The notes under the pieces were generated by a model. That model searched no databases, had not been told where the DNA came from, and worked only from the letters and a program-made list of their open reading frames with translations. Shown piece after piece: positions 38,007-50,623 of a DNA stretch of 64,000 nucleotides (position 1 is its first letter; every line of letters starts with the position of its first letter). The DNA is from Calliopsis andreniformis (taxonomy: Eukaryota > Arthropoda > Insecta > Hymenoptera > Andrenidae), in assembly GCF_051401765.1 (NCBI RefSeq), contig NW_027480423.1, positions 5,022,001-5,086,000 of the forward strand, given 5' to 3'. Made by a program: the position numbers and the translations under genes.

Positions 38007-39344
38007 TTCGTTTTATACGATGGAAAAGCTGTTGTATTTATCTCGTATTTTATGCTTCTGGCGTTGACTTCTAAGGGCCTAACTATTCAATCTGTTGGTG
38101 CAACGCCCAAGGGTGAAGCCTATGTTGCCCGGAAAGTAGAAATGACGTTAACTATCATACTGGTTGCAATTATTCGTTTTATGCGATGGAAAAACTGTTT
38201 TATTTATTTTGTATTTTATGCTTCGGGCGTTGACTTCTAAGGCCCTAACTATTCGATCTGGTGGCGCAACGCTCTAGGGTGATGCCTAGGTTGCCCGGAA
38301 AGTAGAAATGACAATAACTTTCATCCTGGTTGCAATTATTCGTTTTATATGATGGAAAAACTGTTGTATTTATATAGAGTTTTATGCTTCTGGCGTTGAC
38401 TTCTTAGGCCCTAACTATTGCATCTGGTGGAACAACGCCCTAGAGTGAAGCCTAGGTTGCCCGGAACGTAGAAATGACCATAACTTCCACACTGGTTGCA
38501 ATTATTCGTTTTATACGATGGAAAAGCTGTTGTATTTATATCGTATTTTATGATTCTGGCGTTGAACTCTTAGGCCCTAACTATTCCATCTGGTGGAACA
38601 ACGCCCTCGGGTGATGCCTAGTTTGCGCGTAACATAGAAATGACCATAACTTTCACACTGGTAGCAATTATTCGTTTTATACGATGGAAAAACTGTTTTA
38701 TTTACTTTGTATTTTATGCTTCTGGCGTTGACTTCTAAGGCCCTAACCATTCGATCCGGTGGAGCAACGCCCTAGAGTGAAGCCTAGGTTGCCCGGAACG
38801 GAGAAATGACCATAACTTTCACACCGGTAGCAATTATCCTTTTTATACGATGGAAAAACTGTTCTATTTATTTTGTATCTTATGCTTCGGGCGTTGACTG
38901 CTAAGGCCCTAACTATTCAATCTGTTGGTGCAACACCCAAGGGTGAAGCCTATGTTGCCCGGAATGTGGAAATGACGTTAACTTTCATACTGGTTGCAAT
39001 TATTCGTTTTATACGATGGAAAAACTGTTTTATTTATTTTGTATTTTATGCTTCGGGCGTTGACTTCTAAGGCCCTAACTATTCGATCTGGTGGCGCAAC
39101 GCCCTAGAGTGAAGCCTATGTTGCCCGGAACGTAGAAATGACCATAGCTTTCACACTGGTTGCTATCATTCGTTTTATATGATGGAATAACTGTTGTATT
39201 TATATAGTGTTTTATGCTTCTGGCGTTGACTTCTTAGGCCCTAACTATTCCATCTGGTGGAACAACGCCCTAGAGTGAAGCCTATGTTGCCCGGAACGTA
39301 GAAATGACCATAACTTTCACACTGGTTGCAATTATTCGTTTTAT
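37982..39344 (+). repeat. Duplicated block F, copy 2
   Basis: Counterpart of 34165-35527. It follows directly on module R1, whose last monomer it overlaps slightly. Private changes include AACACCCAAGGG and GCCTAGTTTGCGCG. Confidence 0.85.
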
Positions 39345-39998
39345 ACGATGGAAAAGCTGTGGCATCTTTTATGTATTTTATTCATCTGGGGCTGACTTCT
39401 AAGGCCGTTCCTATTAGATGTGGTGGAGCAACGCCCTAGGGTGACGCCTAAGTTGCCCGGCACTTAGAAATGACCATTACCTTCACACTGGTTGCAATTA
39501 TTCGTTTTATACGATGGAAAAACTGTTCTATTTATTTTGTATTTTATGCTTCGGGCGTTGACTTCTAAGGCCCTAACTATTCAATCTGTTGGTGCAACGC
39601 CAAAGGGTGAAGCCTAGGTTGCCCGGAACGTAGAAATGACCATAACTTCCACACTGGTTGCAATTAATCGTTTTATACGATGGAAAAGCTGTTGTATTTA
39701 TATCGTATTTTATGCTTCTGGCGTTGACTTCTAAGGCCCTAACTATTCGATCTGTTGGCGCAACGCCCTAGAGTGAAGCCTATGTTGCCCGGAACGTAGA
39801 AATGACCATAACTTTCACACTGGTTGCAATTATTCGTTTTATACGATGGAAAAGCTGTGGCATCTTTTATGTATTTTATTCATCTGGGGCTGACTTCTAA
39901 GGCCGTTGCTATTAGATGTGGTGGAGCAACGCCCTAGGGTGACGCCTAAGTTGCCTGGAACGTAGAAATGACCATTACCTTCACACTGGTTGCAATTA

Positions 39999-41823
39999 TT
40001 CGTTTCATACGTTGGAAAAACTGTTCTATTCATTTTGTATTTTATGCTTCGGGCGTTGACTTCTAACGCCCTAACTATTCAATCTGTTGGTGCAACGCCC
40101 AAGGGTGAAGCCCATGTTGCCCGGAAGGTAGAAATGACGTTAGCTTTCATACTGGTTGCAATTATCCGTTTTATGCGATGGAAAAACTGTTTTATTTATT
40201 TTGTGTTTTATGCTTCGGGCGTTGACTTCTAAGGCCCTAACTATTCGATCTGGTGGCGCGACGCCCTAGAGTGAAGCCTATGTTGCCCGGAACGTAGAAA
40301 TGACCATAACTTTCACACTGGTTGCTATCATTCGTTTTATATGATGAAAAACTGTTGTATTTATATAGTGTTTTATGCTTCTGGCGTTGACTTCTAAGGC
40401 CCTAACTATTCGATCTGGTGGGGCTACGCCCTAGAGTGAAGCCTAGGTTGCCCGGAAAGTAGAAATGACCATAACTTTCATCCTGGTTGCAATTATTCGT
40501 TTTATATGATGGAAAAGCTGTTGTATTTATATAGTGTTTTATGCTTCTGGCGTTGACTTCTTAGGCCCTAACTATTCCATCTGGTGGAACAACGCCCTAG
40601 GGTGAAGCGTGGGTTGCCTGGAACGTAGAAATGACCATCACTTTCACTCGGGTTGCAATTATTCCTGTTATAGGGTGGAAAGGCTGTTGTATTTTTATTG
40701 TATTTTATACTTCAGGCGTTGACATCTAAGGCCCTAGCTATTCGATCTGGTCGAGCAACGCCCTAGAGTGAAGCCTAGGTTGCCCGGAATGTAGACATGA
40801 CCATAACTTCCACACTGGTTGCAATTATTCGTTTTATACGATGGAAAAGCTGTTGTATTTATATCGTATTTTATGATTCTGGCGTTGAACTCTTAGGCCC
40901 TAACCACTCCTTCTGGTGGAACAACGCCTTCGGGTGCAGCCTAGGTTGCGCGTAACGTAGAAATGACCATAACTTTCACACTGGTAGCAATTATTCGTTT
41001 TATACGATGGAAAAACTGTATCATTTATTTTGTATTTTATGCTTCTGGCGTTGACTTCTAAGGCCCTAACCATTCGATCCGGTGGAGCAACGCCCTAGAG
41101 TGAAGCCTAGGTTGCCCGGAACGGAGAAATGACCATAACTTTCACACCGGTAGCAATTATTCTTTTTATACGATGGAAAAACTGTTCTATTTATTTTGTA
41201 TTTTATGCTTCGGGCGTTGACTGCTATGGCCCTAACTATTCAATCTGTTGGTGCAACGCCCTAGGGTGACGCCTAAGTTGCCCGGAACGTAGAAATGACC
41301 ATTACCTTCACACTGGTTGCAATTATTCGTTTTATGCGATGGAAAAGCTGTTTTATTTATTTTGTGTTTTATGCTTCGGGCGTTGACTTCTAAGGCCCTA
41401 ACTATTCGATCTGGTGGGGCAACGCCCTAGAGTGAAGCCTAGGTTGCCCGGAAAGTAGAAATGACCATAACTTTCATCCTGGTTGCAATTATTCGTTTTA
41501 TATGATGGAAAAACTGTTGTATTTATATAGTGTTCTATGCTTCTGGCGTTGACTTCTTAGGCCCTAACTATTCCATCTGGTGGAACAACGCCCTAGGGTG
41601 AAGCCTAGGTTGCCTGGAACGTAGAAATGACCATCACTTTCACACGGGTTGCAATTACTCCTGTTATAGGATGGAAAGACTCTTGTATTTTTATTGTATT
41701 TTATACTTCAGGCGTTGACTTCTAAGGCCCTAGCTATTCGATCTGGTCGAGCAACTCCCTAGAGTGAAGCCTAGGTTGGCCGGAACGTAGAAATGACCAT
41801 AACTTCCACACTGGTTGCAATTA
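39999..41823 (+). repeat. Module R2, variant of 11 monomers
   Basis: Same series as R1, but one extra monomer (with ATATGATGAAAAACTG, missing a G) is inserted after the second monomer, and monomers 10 and 11 are missing, so monomer 9 runs straight into the AAAGACTCTTG monomer. The first monomer reads AACTGTTCTATTCATT with CGTTTCATACGTTGG. The length of 1825 bp fits 11 monomers minus 1. Confidence 0.8.
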
Positions 41824-42653
41824 TTCGTTTTATACGATGGAAAAGCTGTTCTATTTATATCGTATTTTATGCTTCTGGCGTTGACTTCTTTGGCCCTAAC
41901 TGTTCGATCTGGTGGAACAACGGCTTAGGGTGAAGCCTAGGATGCCCGGAATGTAGAAATGACCATAATTTTCACACTGGTTGCAATTATTCGTTTTATA
42001 CGATGGAAAAGCTGTGGCATCTTTACTGTATTTTATTCATCCGGGGTTGACTTCTAAGGCCGTAGCTATTAGATGTGGTGGACCAACGCCCTAGAGGGAC
42101 GCCTAGGTTGCCGGGAACGTAGAAATGACCATTACTTTCACAATGTTTGCAATTATTCATTTTATACGATGGAAAAGCTTTTGTAGTTATATTGTATTTT
42201 ATTCTTCTGGCGTTGACTTCTTAGGCCCTAACTATTCGATCTGGTGGAACAACGCCCTAGAGTGAAGACTAGGTTGCCCGGAACATGGAAATGACGATTA
42301 CTTTTACACTGTTTGCAGTTATTCCTGTCATACGATGGAAAAACTATTGCATCTTTATTGTATTTTATGCTTCTGGCGTTGACTTCTAAGGCCCTAGCTA
42401 TTCGATTTGGTGGAGCAACGCCCGAGAGTGGAGCCTAGGTTGCCGTGTACGTAGAAATGACCATTACTTTCACACTGTTTGCAAATCTACATTATATACG
42501 ATGGAAAATCTGTTGTATTTATGTTGTATTTTATGCTTCTGGCGTTGAATTCTTAGGCCCTAACTATGTGATCTGGTGGAGCACCGCCCTAGAGTGAAGC
42601 CTAGGTTGCACGGAACGTAGAAAAGACCATTACCTTCACACTGGTTGCAATTA
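41824..42653 (+). repeat. T cassette 1, 5 monomers
   Basis: Order of monomers: (i) CTTCTTTGGCCC with CGGCTTAGGG, (ii) GCTGTGGCATCTTTACTG, (iii) TTTGTAGTTATATTG, (iv) CCTGTCATACG with AACTATTGCATC, (v) CTACATTATATACG with AAAATCTG. It is the first T cassette in the window, follows R2 directly, and recurs exactly 12 monomers later as T2. Confidence 0.85.
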
Positions 42654-44645
42654 TTCGTTTTATACGATGGAAAAGCTGTTCTATTTATTTTGTATTTTAT
42701 GCTTCGGGCGTTGACTTCTAAGGCCCTAACTATTCAATCTGCTGATGCAACGCCCAAGGGTGAAGCCTATGTTGCCCGGAAAGTAGAAATGACGTTAACT
42801 TTCATACTGGTTGCAATTATTCGTTTTATACGATGGAAAAACTGTTTTATTTATTTTGTATTTTATGCTTCTGGCGTTGACTTCTAAGGCCCTAACCATT
42901 CGATCCGGTGGAGCAACGCCCTAGAGTGAAGCCTAGGTTGCCCGGAACGGAGAAATGACCATAACTTTCACACCGGTAGCAATTATTCTTTTTATGCGAT
43001 GGAAAAACTGTTCTATTTATTTTGTATTTTATTCTTCGGGCGTTGACTGCTATGGCCCTAACTATTCAATCTGTTGGTGCAACGCCCTAGGGTGACGCCT
43101 AAGTTGCCCGGAACGTAGAAATGACCATTACCTTCACACTGGTTGCAATTATTCGTTTTATGCGATGGAAAAGCTGTTTTATTTATATAGTGTTCTATGC
43201 TTCTGGCGTTGACTTCTTAGGCCATAACTATTCCATCTGGTGGAACAACGCCCTAGGGTGAAGCCTAGGTTGCCTGGAACGTAGAAATGACCATCACTTT
43301 CACACGGGTTGCAATTATTCCTGTTATAGGATGGAAAGGCTGTTGTATTTTTATTGTATTTTATACTTCAGGCGTTGACTTCTAAGGCCCTAGCTATTCG
43401 ATCTGGTCGAGCAACGCCCTAGAGTGAAGCCTAGGTTGCCCGGAACGTAGAAATGACCATAAGTTCCACACTGGTTGGAATTATTCGTTTTATACGATGG
43501 AAAAGCTGTTCTATTTATATCGTATTTTATGCTTCTGGCGTTGTCTTCTGAAGCCCTAACTATTCCATCTGGTGAAACAACGCCCTAGGGTGAAGCCTAG
43601 GTTGCCTGGAACGTAGAAATGACCATCACTTTCACACGGGTTGCAATTACTCCTGTTATAGGATGGAAAGACTCTTGTATTTTTATTGTATTTTATACTT
43701 CAGGCGTTGACTTCTAAGGCCCTAGCTATTCGATCTGGTCGAGCAACTCCCTAGAGTGAAGCCTAGGTTGCCCGGAACGTAGAAATGACCATAACTTCCA
43801 CACTGGTTGCAATTATTCGTTTTATACGATGGAAAAGCTGTTCTATTTATATCGTATTTTATGCTTCTGGCGTTGACTTCTTTGGCCCTAACTGTTCGAT
43901 CTGGTGGAACAACGGCTTAGGGTGAAGCCTAGGATGCCCGGAATGTAGAAATGACCATAATTTTCACACTGGTTGCAATTATTCGTTTTATACGATGGAA
44001 AAGCTGTGGCATCTTTACTGTATTTTATTCATCCGGGGTTGACTTCTAAGGCCGTAGCTATTAGATGTGGTGGACCAACGCCCTAGAGTGACGCCTAGGT
44101 GGCCGGGAACGTAGAAATGACCATTACTTTCACAATGTTTGCAATTATTCATTTTATACGATGGAAAAGCTTTTGTAGTTATATTGTATTTTATTCTTCT
44201 GGCGTTGACTTCTTAGGCCCTAACTATTCGATCTGGTGGAACAACGCCCTAGAGTGAAGACTAGGTTGCCCGGAACATGGAAATGACCATTACTTTTACA
44301 CTGTTTGCAGTTATTCCTGTCAAACGATGGAAAAACTATTGCATCTTTATTGTATTTTATGCTTCTGGCGTTGACTTCTAAGGCCCTAGCTATTCGATTT
44401 GGTGGAGCAACGCCCGAGAGTGGAGCCTAGGTTGCCGTGTACGTAGAAATGACCATTACTTTCACACTGTTTGCAAATCTACATTATATACGATGGAAAA
44501 TCTGTTGTATTTATGTTGTATTTTATGCTTCTGGCGTTGAATTCTTAGGCCCTAACTATTTGATCTGGTGGAGCACCGCCCTAGAGTGAAGCCTAGGTTG
44601 CCCGGAACGTAGAAAAGACCATTACCTTCACACTGGTTGCAATTA

Positions 44646-45309
44646 TTCGTTTTATACGATGGAAAAGCTGTTCTATTTATTTTGTATTTTATGCTTCGGG
44701 CGTTGACTTCTAAGGCCCTAACTATTCGATCTGGTGGCGCAACGCCCTAGAGTGTAGCCTAGGTTGCCCGGAACGTAGAAATGACCATAACTTTCACACT
44801 GGTTGCTATCATTCGTTTTATACGATGGAAAAACTGTTATATTTATATTGTATTTTATGCTTCTGGCGTTGACTTCTTAGGCCCTAACTATTCAATCTGG
44901 TTCAACAACGCCCTAGAGTGAAGACTAGGTTGCCCGGAACATGGAAATGACCATTACTTTCACACTGTTTGCAGTTATTCCTGTTATACGGTGGAAAAAC
45001 TTTTGCATCTTTATTGTATTTTATGCTTCTGGCGTTGACTTCTAGGGCCCTACCTATTCGGTTTGGTGGAGCAACGCCCGAGAGCGGAGCCTAAGTTGCC
45101 CGGTACGTAGAAATCACCATTACTTTCACACTGTTTGCAAATATACATTATATACGATGGAAAATCTGTTGTATTTATGTTGTATTTTATGCTTCTGGCG
45201 TTGACTTCTAAGGCCCTAACTATTTGATCTGGTGGAGCACCGCCCTAGAGTGAAGCCTAGGTTGCCCGGAACGTAGAAATGACCATAACTTTCACACTGG
45301 TTGCAATTA
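44646..45309 (+). repeat. Q cassette 1, 4 monomers
   Basis: Monomers in order: GCTGTTCTATTTATTTTG; GCTATCATTCG with AACTGTTATATTT; CAGTTATTCC with ATACGGTGG and AACTTTTGCATC; and ATATACATTATATACG with AAAATCTG. The last one is a near relative of T monomer (v), with AAATATACATT in place of AAATCTACATT. This similarity is where T and Q fuse in the shortened unit at 47468. Confidence 0.8.
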
Positions 45310-45475
45310 TCCGTTTTATACGATGGAAAAGCTGTGGCACCTTTTATGTATTTTATTCATCTGGGGCTGACTTCTAAGGCCGTTGCTATTAGATGTGGTG
45401 GAGCAACGCCCTAGGGTGACGCCTAAGTTGCCTGGAACGTAGAAATGACCATTACCTTCACACTGGTTGCAATTA

Positions 45476-47467
45476 TTCGTTTTATACGATGGAAAAACTA
45501 TTCTATTCATTTTGTATTTTTTGCTTCGGGCGTTGACTTCTAAGGCCCTAACTATTCAATCTGTTGGTGCAACGCCCAAGGGTGAAGCCCATGTTGCCCG
45601 GAAGGTACAAATGACGTTAACTTTCATACTGGTTTCAATTATCCGTTTTATGCGATGGAAAAACTGTTTTATTTATTTTGTGTTTTATGCTTCGGGCGTT
45701 GACTTCTAAGGCCCTAACTATTCGATCTGGTGGGGCTACGCCCTAGAGTGAAGCCTAGGTTGCCCGGAAAGTAGAAATGACCATAACTTTCATCCTGGTT
45801 GCAATTATTCGTTTTATATGATGGAAAAACTGTTGTATTTATATAGTGTTTTATGCTTCTGGCGTTGACTTCTTAGGCCCTAACTATTCCATCTGGTGGA
45901 ACAACGCCCTAGGGTGAAGCGTGGGTTGCCTGGAACGTAGAAATGACCATCACTTTCACTCGGGTTGCAATTATTCCTGTTATAGGGTGGAAAGGCTGTT
46001 GTATTTTTATTGTATTTTATACTTCAGGCGTTGACATCTAAGGCCCTAGCTATTCGATCTGGCCGAGCAACGCCCTAGAGTGAAGCCTAGGTTGCCCGGA
46101 ATGTAGACATGACCATAACTTCCACACTGGTTGCAATTATTCGTTTTATACGATGGAAAAGCTGTTGTATTTATATCGTATTTTATGATTCTGGCGTTGA
46201 ACTCTTAGGCCCTAACTATTCCTTCTGGTGGAACAACGCCTTCGGGTGCAGCCTAGGTTGCGCGTAACGTAGAAATGACCATAACTTTCACACTGGTAGC
46301 AATTATTCGTTTTATACGATGGAAAAACTGTATCATTTATTTTGTATTTTATGCTTCTGGCGTTGACTTCTAAGGCCCTAACCATTCGATCCGGTGGAGC
46401 AACGCCCTAGAGTGAAGCCTAGGTTGCCCGGAACGGAGAAATGACCATAACTTTCACACCGGTAGCAATTATTCTTTTTATACGATGGAAAAACTGTTCT
46501 ATTTATTTTGTATTTTATGCTTCGGGCGTTGACTGCTATGGCCCTAACTATTCAATCTGTTGGTGCAACGCCCTAGGGTGACGCCTAAGTTGCCCGGAAC
46601 GTAGAAATGACCATTACCTTCACACTGGTTGCAATTATTCGTTTTATGCGATGGAAAAGCTGTTTTATTTATTTTGTGTTTTATGCTTCGGGCGTTGACT
46701 TCTAAGGCCCTAACTATTCGATCTGGTGGGGCAACGCCCTAGAGTGAAGCCTAGGTTGCCCGGAAAGTAGAAATGACCATAACTTTCATCCTGGTTGCAA
46801 TTATTCGTTTTATATGATGGAAAAACTGTTGTATTTATATAGTGTTCTATGCTTCTGGCGTTGACTTCTTAGGCCCTAACTATTCCATCTGGTGGAACAA
46901 CGCCCTAGGGTGAAGCCTAGGTTGCCTGGAACGTAGAAATGACCATCACTTTCACACGGGTTGCAATTATTCCTGTTATAGGATGGAAAGGCTGTTGTAT
47001 TTTTATTGTATTTTATACTTCAGGCGTTGACTTCTAAGGCCCTAGCTATTCGATCTGGTCGAGCAACGCCCTAGAGTGAAGCCTAGGTTGCCCGGAACGT
47101 AGAAGTGACCATAACTTCCACACTGGTTGGAATTATTCGTTTTATACGATGGAAAAGCTGTTCTATTTATATCGTATTTTATGCTTCTGGCGTTGTCTTC
47201 TTAGGCCCTAACTATTCCATCCGGTGAAACAACGCCCTAGGGTGAAGCCTAGGTTGCCTGGAACGTAGAAATGACCATCACTTTCACACGGGTTGCAATT
47301 ACTCCTGTTATAGGATGGAAAGACTCTTGTATTTTTATTGTATTTTATACTTCAGGCGTTGACTTCTAAGGCCCTAGCTATTCGATCTGGTCGAGCAACT
47401 CCCTAGAGTGAAGCCTAGGTTGCCCGGAACGTAGAAATGACCATACCTTCCACACTGGTTGCAATTA
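45476..47467 (+). repeat. Module R3, 12 monomers
   Basis: Complete R series with no length change (1992 bp). It aligns with R1 at an offset of about 9460 and with R5 at 7638. Its first monomer has TTTTTTGCTTCGG (R1 has TTTTATGCTTCGG), a state shared with R5, R6 and R7, so R3 is closer to those than R1 is. Confidence 0.85.
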
Positions 47468-48131
47468 TTCGTTTTATACGATGGAAAAGCTGTTCTATTT
47501 ATATCGTATTTTATGCTTCTGGCGTTGACTTCTTTGGCCCTAACTGTTCGATCTGGTGGAACAACGGCTTAGGGTGAAGCCTAGGATGCCCGGAATGTAG
47601 AAATGACCATAATTTTCACACTGGTTGCAATTATTCGTTTTATACGATGAAAAAGCTGTGGCATCTTTACTGTATTTTATTCATCCGGGGTTGACTTCTA
47701 AGGCCGTAGCTATTAGATGTGGTGGACCAACGCCCTAGAGGGACGCCTAGGTTGCCGGGAACGTAGAAATGACCATTACTTTCACAATGTTTGCAATTAT
47801 TCATTTTATACGATGGAAAAGCTTTTGTAGTTATATTGTATTTTATTCTTCTGGCGTTGACTTCTTAGGCCCTAACTATTCGATCTGGTGGAACAACGCC
47901 CTAGAGTGGAGACTAGGTTGCCCGGAACATGGAAATGACCATTACTTTTACACTGTTTGCAAATATACATTATATACGATGGAAAATCTGTTGTATTTAT
48001 GTTGTATTTTATGCTTCTGGCGTTGACTTCTAAGGCCCTAACTATTTGATCTGGTGGAGCACCGCCCTAGAGTGAAGCCTAGGTTGCCCGGAACGTAGAA
48101 ATGACCATAACTTTCACACTGGTTGCAATTA
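47468..48131 (+). repeat. T cassette 3, shortened and fused to Q
   Basis: Monomers (i), (ii) and (iii) are followed by one chimeric boundary: the sequence reads ACTTTTACACTGTTTGCA as before monomer (iv), but goes on with AATATACATTATATACG as in the last Q monomer. Compared with the full unit, T monomers (iv) and (v) and the first three Q monomers are missing. The linker monomer (GCTGTGGCACC) follows at 48132. A longer open frame of 85 codons here is a chance product. Confidence 0.8.
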
Positions 48132-48297
48132 TCCGTTTTATACGATGGAAAAGCTGTGGCACCTTTTATGTATTGTATTCATCTGGGGCTGACTTCTAAG
48201 GCCGTTGCTATTAGATGTGGTGGAGCAACGCCCTAGGGTGACGCCTAAGTTGCCTGGAACGTAGAAGTGACCATTACCTTCACACTGGTTGCAATTA

Positions 48298-49793
48298 TTC
48301 GTTTTATACGATGGAAAAACTATTCTATTCATTTTGTATTTTATGCTTCGGGCGTTGACTTCTAAGGCCCTAACTATTCAATCTGTTGGTGCAACGCCCA
48401 AGGGTGAAGCCCATGTTGCCCGGAAGGTACAAATGACGTTAACTTTCATACTGGTTTCAATTATCCGTTTTATGCGATGGAAAAACTGTTTTATTTATTT
48501 TGTGTTTTATGCTTCGGGCGTTGACTTCTAAGGCCCTAACTATTCGATCTGGTGGGGCTACGCCCTAGAGTGAAGCCTAGGTTGCCCGGATAGTAGAAAT
48601 GACCATAACTTTCATCCTGGTTGCAATTATTCGTTTTATATGATGGAAAAACTGTTGTATTTATATATAGTGTTTTATGCTTCTGGCGTTGACTTCTTAG
48701 GCCCTAACTATTCCTTCTGGTGGAACAACGCCTTCGGGTGCAGCCTAGGTTGCGCGTAACGTAGAAATGACCATAACTTTCACACTGGTAGCAATTATTC
48801 GTTTTATACGATGGAAAGACTGTATCATTTATTTTGTATTTTATGCTTCTGGCGTTGACTTCTAAGGCCCTAACCATTCGATCCGGTGGAGCAACGCCCT
48901 AGAGTGAAGCCTAGGTTGCCCGGAACGGAGAAATGACCATAACTTTCACACCGGTAGCAATTATTCTTTTTATACGATGGAAAAACTGTTCTATTTATTT
49001 TGTATTTTATGCTTCGGGCGTTGACTGCTATGGCCCTAACTATTCAATCTGTTGGTGCAACGCCCTAGGGTGACGCCTAAGTTGCCCGGAACGTAGAAAT
49101 GACCATTACCTTCACACTGGTTGCAATTATTCGTTTTATGCGATGGAAAAGCTGTTTTATTGATTTTGTGTTTTATGCTTCGGGCGTTGACTTCTAAGGC
49201 CCTAACTATTCGATCTGGTGGGGCAACGCCCTAGAGTGAAGCCTAGGTTGCCCGGAAAGTAGAAATGTCCATAACTTTCATCCTGGTTGCAATTATTCGT
49301 TTTATATGATGGAAAAACTGTTGTATTTATATAGTGTTCTATGCTTCTGGCGTTGACTTCTTAGGCCCTAACTATTCCATCTGGTGGAACAACGCCCGAG
49401 GGTGAAGCCTAGGTTGCCTGGAACGTAGAAATGACCATCACTTTCACACGGGTTGCAATTATTCCTGTTATAGGATGGAAAGGCTGTTGTATTTTTATTG
49501 TATTTTATACTTCAGGCGTTGACTTCTAAGGCCCTAGCTATTCGATCTGGTCGAGCAACGCCCTAGAGTGAAGCCTAGGTTGCCCGGAACGTAGAAATGA
49601 CCATAACTTCCACACTGGTTGGAATTATTCGTTTTATACGATGGAAAAGCTGTTCTATTTATATCGTATTTTATGCTTCTGGCGTTGTCTTCTTAGGCCC
49701 TAACTATTCCATCCGGTGAAACAACGCCCTAGAGTGAAGCCTAGGTTGCCCGGAACGTAGAAATGACCATAACTTCCACACTGGTTGCAATTA
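48298..49793 (+). repeat. Module R4, shortened to 9 monomers
   Basis: R monomers 1-3 are followed by a chimeric junction near 48700 (GACTTCTTAGGCCC of monomer 3 leading into CTATTCCTTCTGG of monomer 5), then monomers 6-11. Monomer 12 is absent. A 2-bp insertion (TTTATATATAGTG at about 48661) is the only such length change I saw in the window. The length of 1496 bp equals 9 x 166 plus 2. Confidence 0.8.
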
Positions 49794-50623
49794 TTCGTTT
49801 TATACGATGGAAAAGCTGTTCTATTTATATCGTATTTTATGCTTCTGGCGTTGACTTCTTTGGCCCTAACTGTTCGATCTGGTGGAACAACGGCTTAGGG
49901 TGAAGCCTAGGATGCCCGGAATGTAGAAATGACCATAATTTTCACACTGGTTGCAATTATTCGTTTTATACGATGAAAAAGCTGTGGCATCTTTACTGTA
50001 TTTTATTCATCCGGGGTTGACTTCTAAGGCCGTAGCTATTAGATGTGGTGGACCAACGCCCTAGAGGGACGCCTAGGTTGCCGGGAACGTAGAAATGACC
50101 ATTACTTTCACAATGTTTGCAATTATTCATTTTATACGATGGAAAAGCTTTTGTAGTTATATTGTATTTTATTCTTCTGGCGTTGACTTCTTAGGCCCTA
50201 ACTATTCGATCTGGTGGAACAACGCCCTAGAGTGAAGACTAGGTTGCCCGGAACATGGAAATGACCATTACTTTTACACTGTTTGCAGTTATTCCTGTCA
50301 TACGATGGAAAAACTATTGCATCTTTATTGTATTTTATGCTTCTGGCGTTGACTTCTAAGGCCCTAGCTATTCGATTTGGTGGAGCAACGCCCGAGAGTG
50401 GAGCCTAGGTTGCCGTGTACGTAGAAATGACCATTACTTTCACACTGTTTGCAAATCTACATTATATACCATGGAAAATCTGTTGTATTTATGTTGTATT
50501 TTATGCTTCTGGCGTTGAATTCTTAGGCCCTAACTATTTGATCTGGTGGAGCACCGCCCTAGAGTGAAGCCTAGGTTGCCCGGAACGTAGAAAAGACCAT
50601 TACCTTCACACTGGTTGCAATTA
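49794..50623 (+). repeat. T cassette 4, 5 monomers
   Basis: Complete series (i) to (v), directly after R4. Private change ATATACCATGG in monomer (v). The following sequence to about 51950 repeats the arrangement after T cassette 1, at an offset of 7970 bp. Confidence 0.85.

Larger units (their letters stand above)
33000..41823 (+). repeat. Middle zone: transitional satellite
   Basis: The left-zone length markers are absent and module R appears (36016 and 39999), but the T-type monomers of the right zone are not yet present. A 1363-bp block is duplicated at 23 monomers. Two private 1-bp deletions occur, CTTTCAACCGG near 36997 and ATATGATGAAAAACTG near 40342. Everything is satellite; both edges are defined by marker content rather than by a break. 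Confidence 0.75.
43816..47467 (+). repeat. Complete 22-monomer higher-order repeat (T2-Q1-linker-R3)
   Basis: This 3652-bp unit is exactly 22 x 166 bp and the only copy in the window with every part: T2 (43816-44645, 5 monomers), Q1 (44646-45309, 4 monomers), one linker monomer with GCTGTGGCACC (45310-45475), and R3 (45476-47467, 12 monomers, 1992 bp). The next T cassette begins at 47468. Other right-zone units can be derived from it by loss or gain of whole monomers, so it is the best candidate for the ancestral unit; that order of events is inferred. Confidence 0.8.

Noticed and set aside
47769..48026. 85-codon plus-strand frame in the T cassette, and a similar one at 57399-57656
   Set aside because: These frames cross monomer borders, lack any family resemblance and differ between T and Q copies as expected for non-coding repeats.
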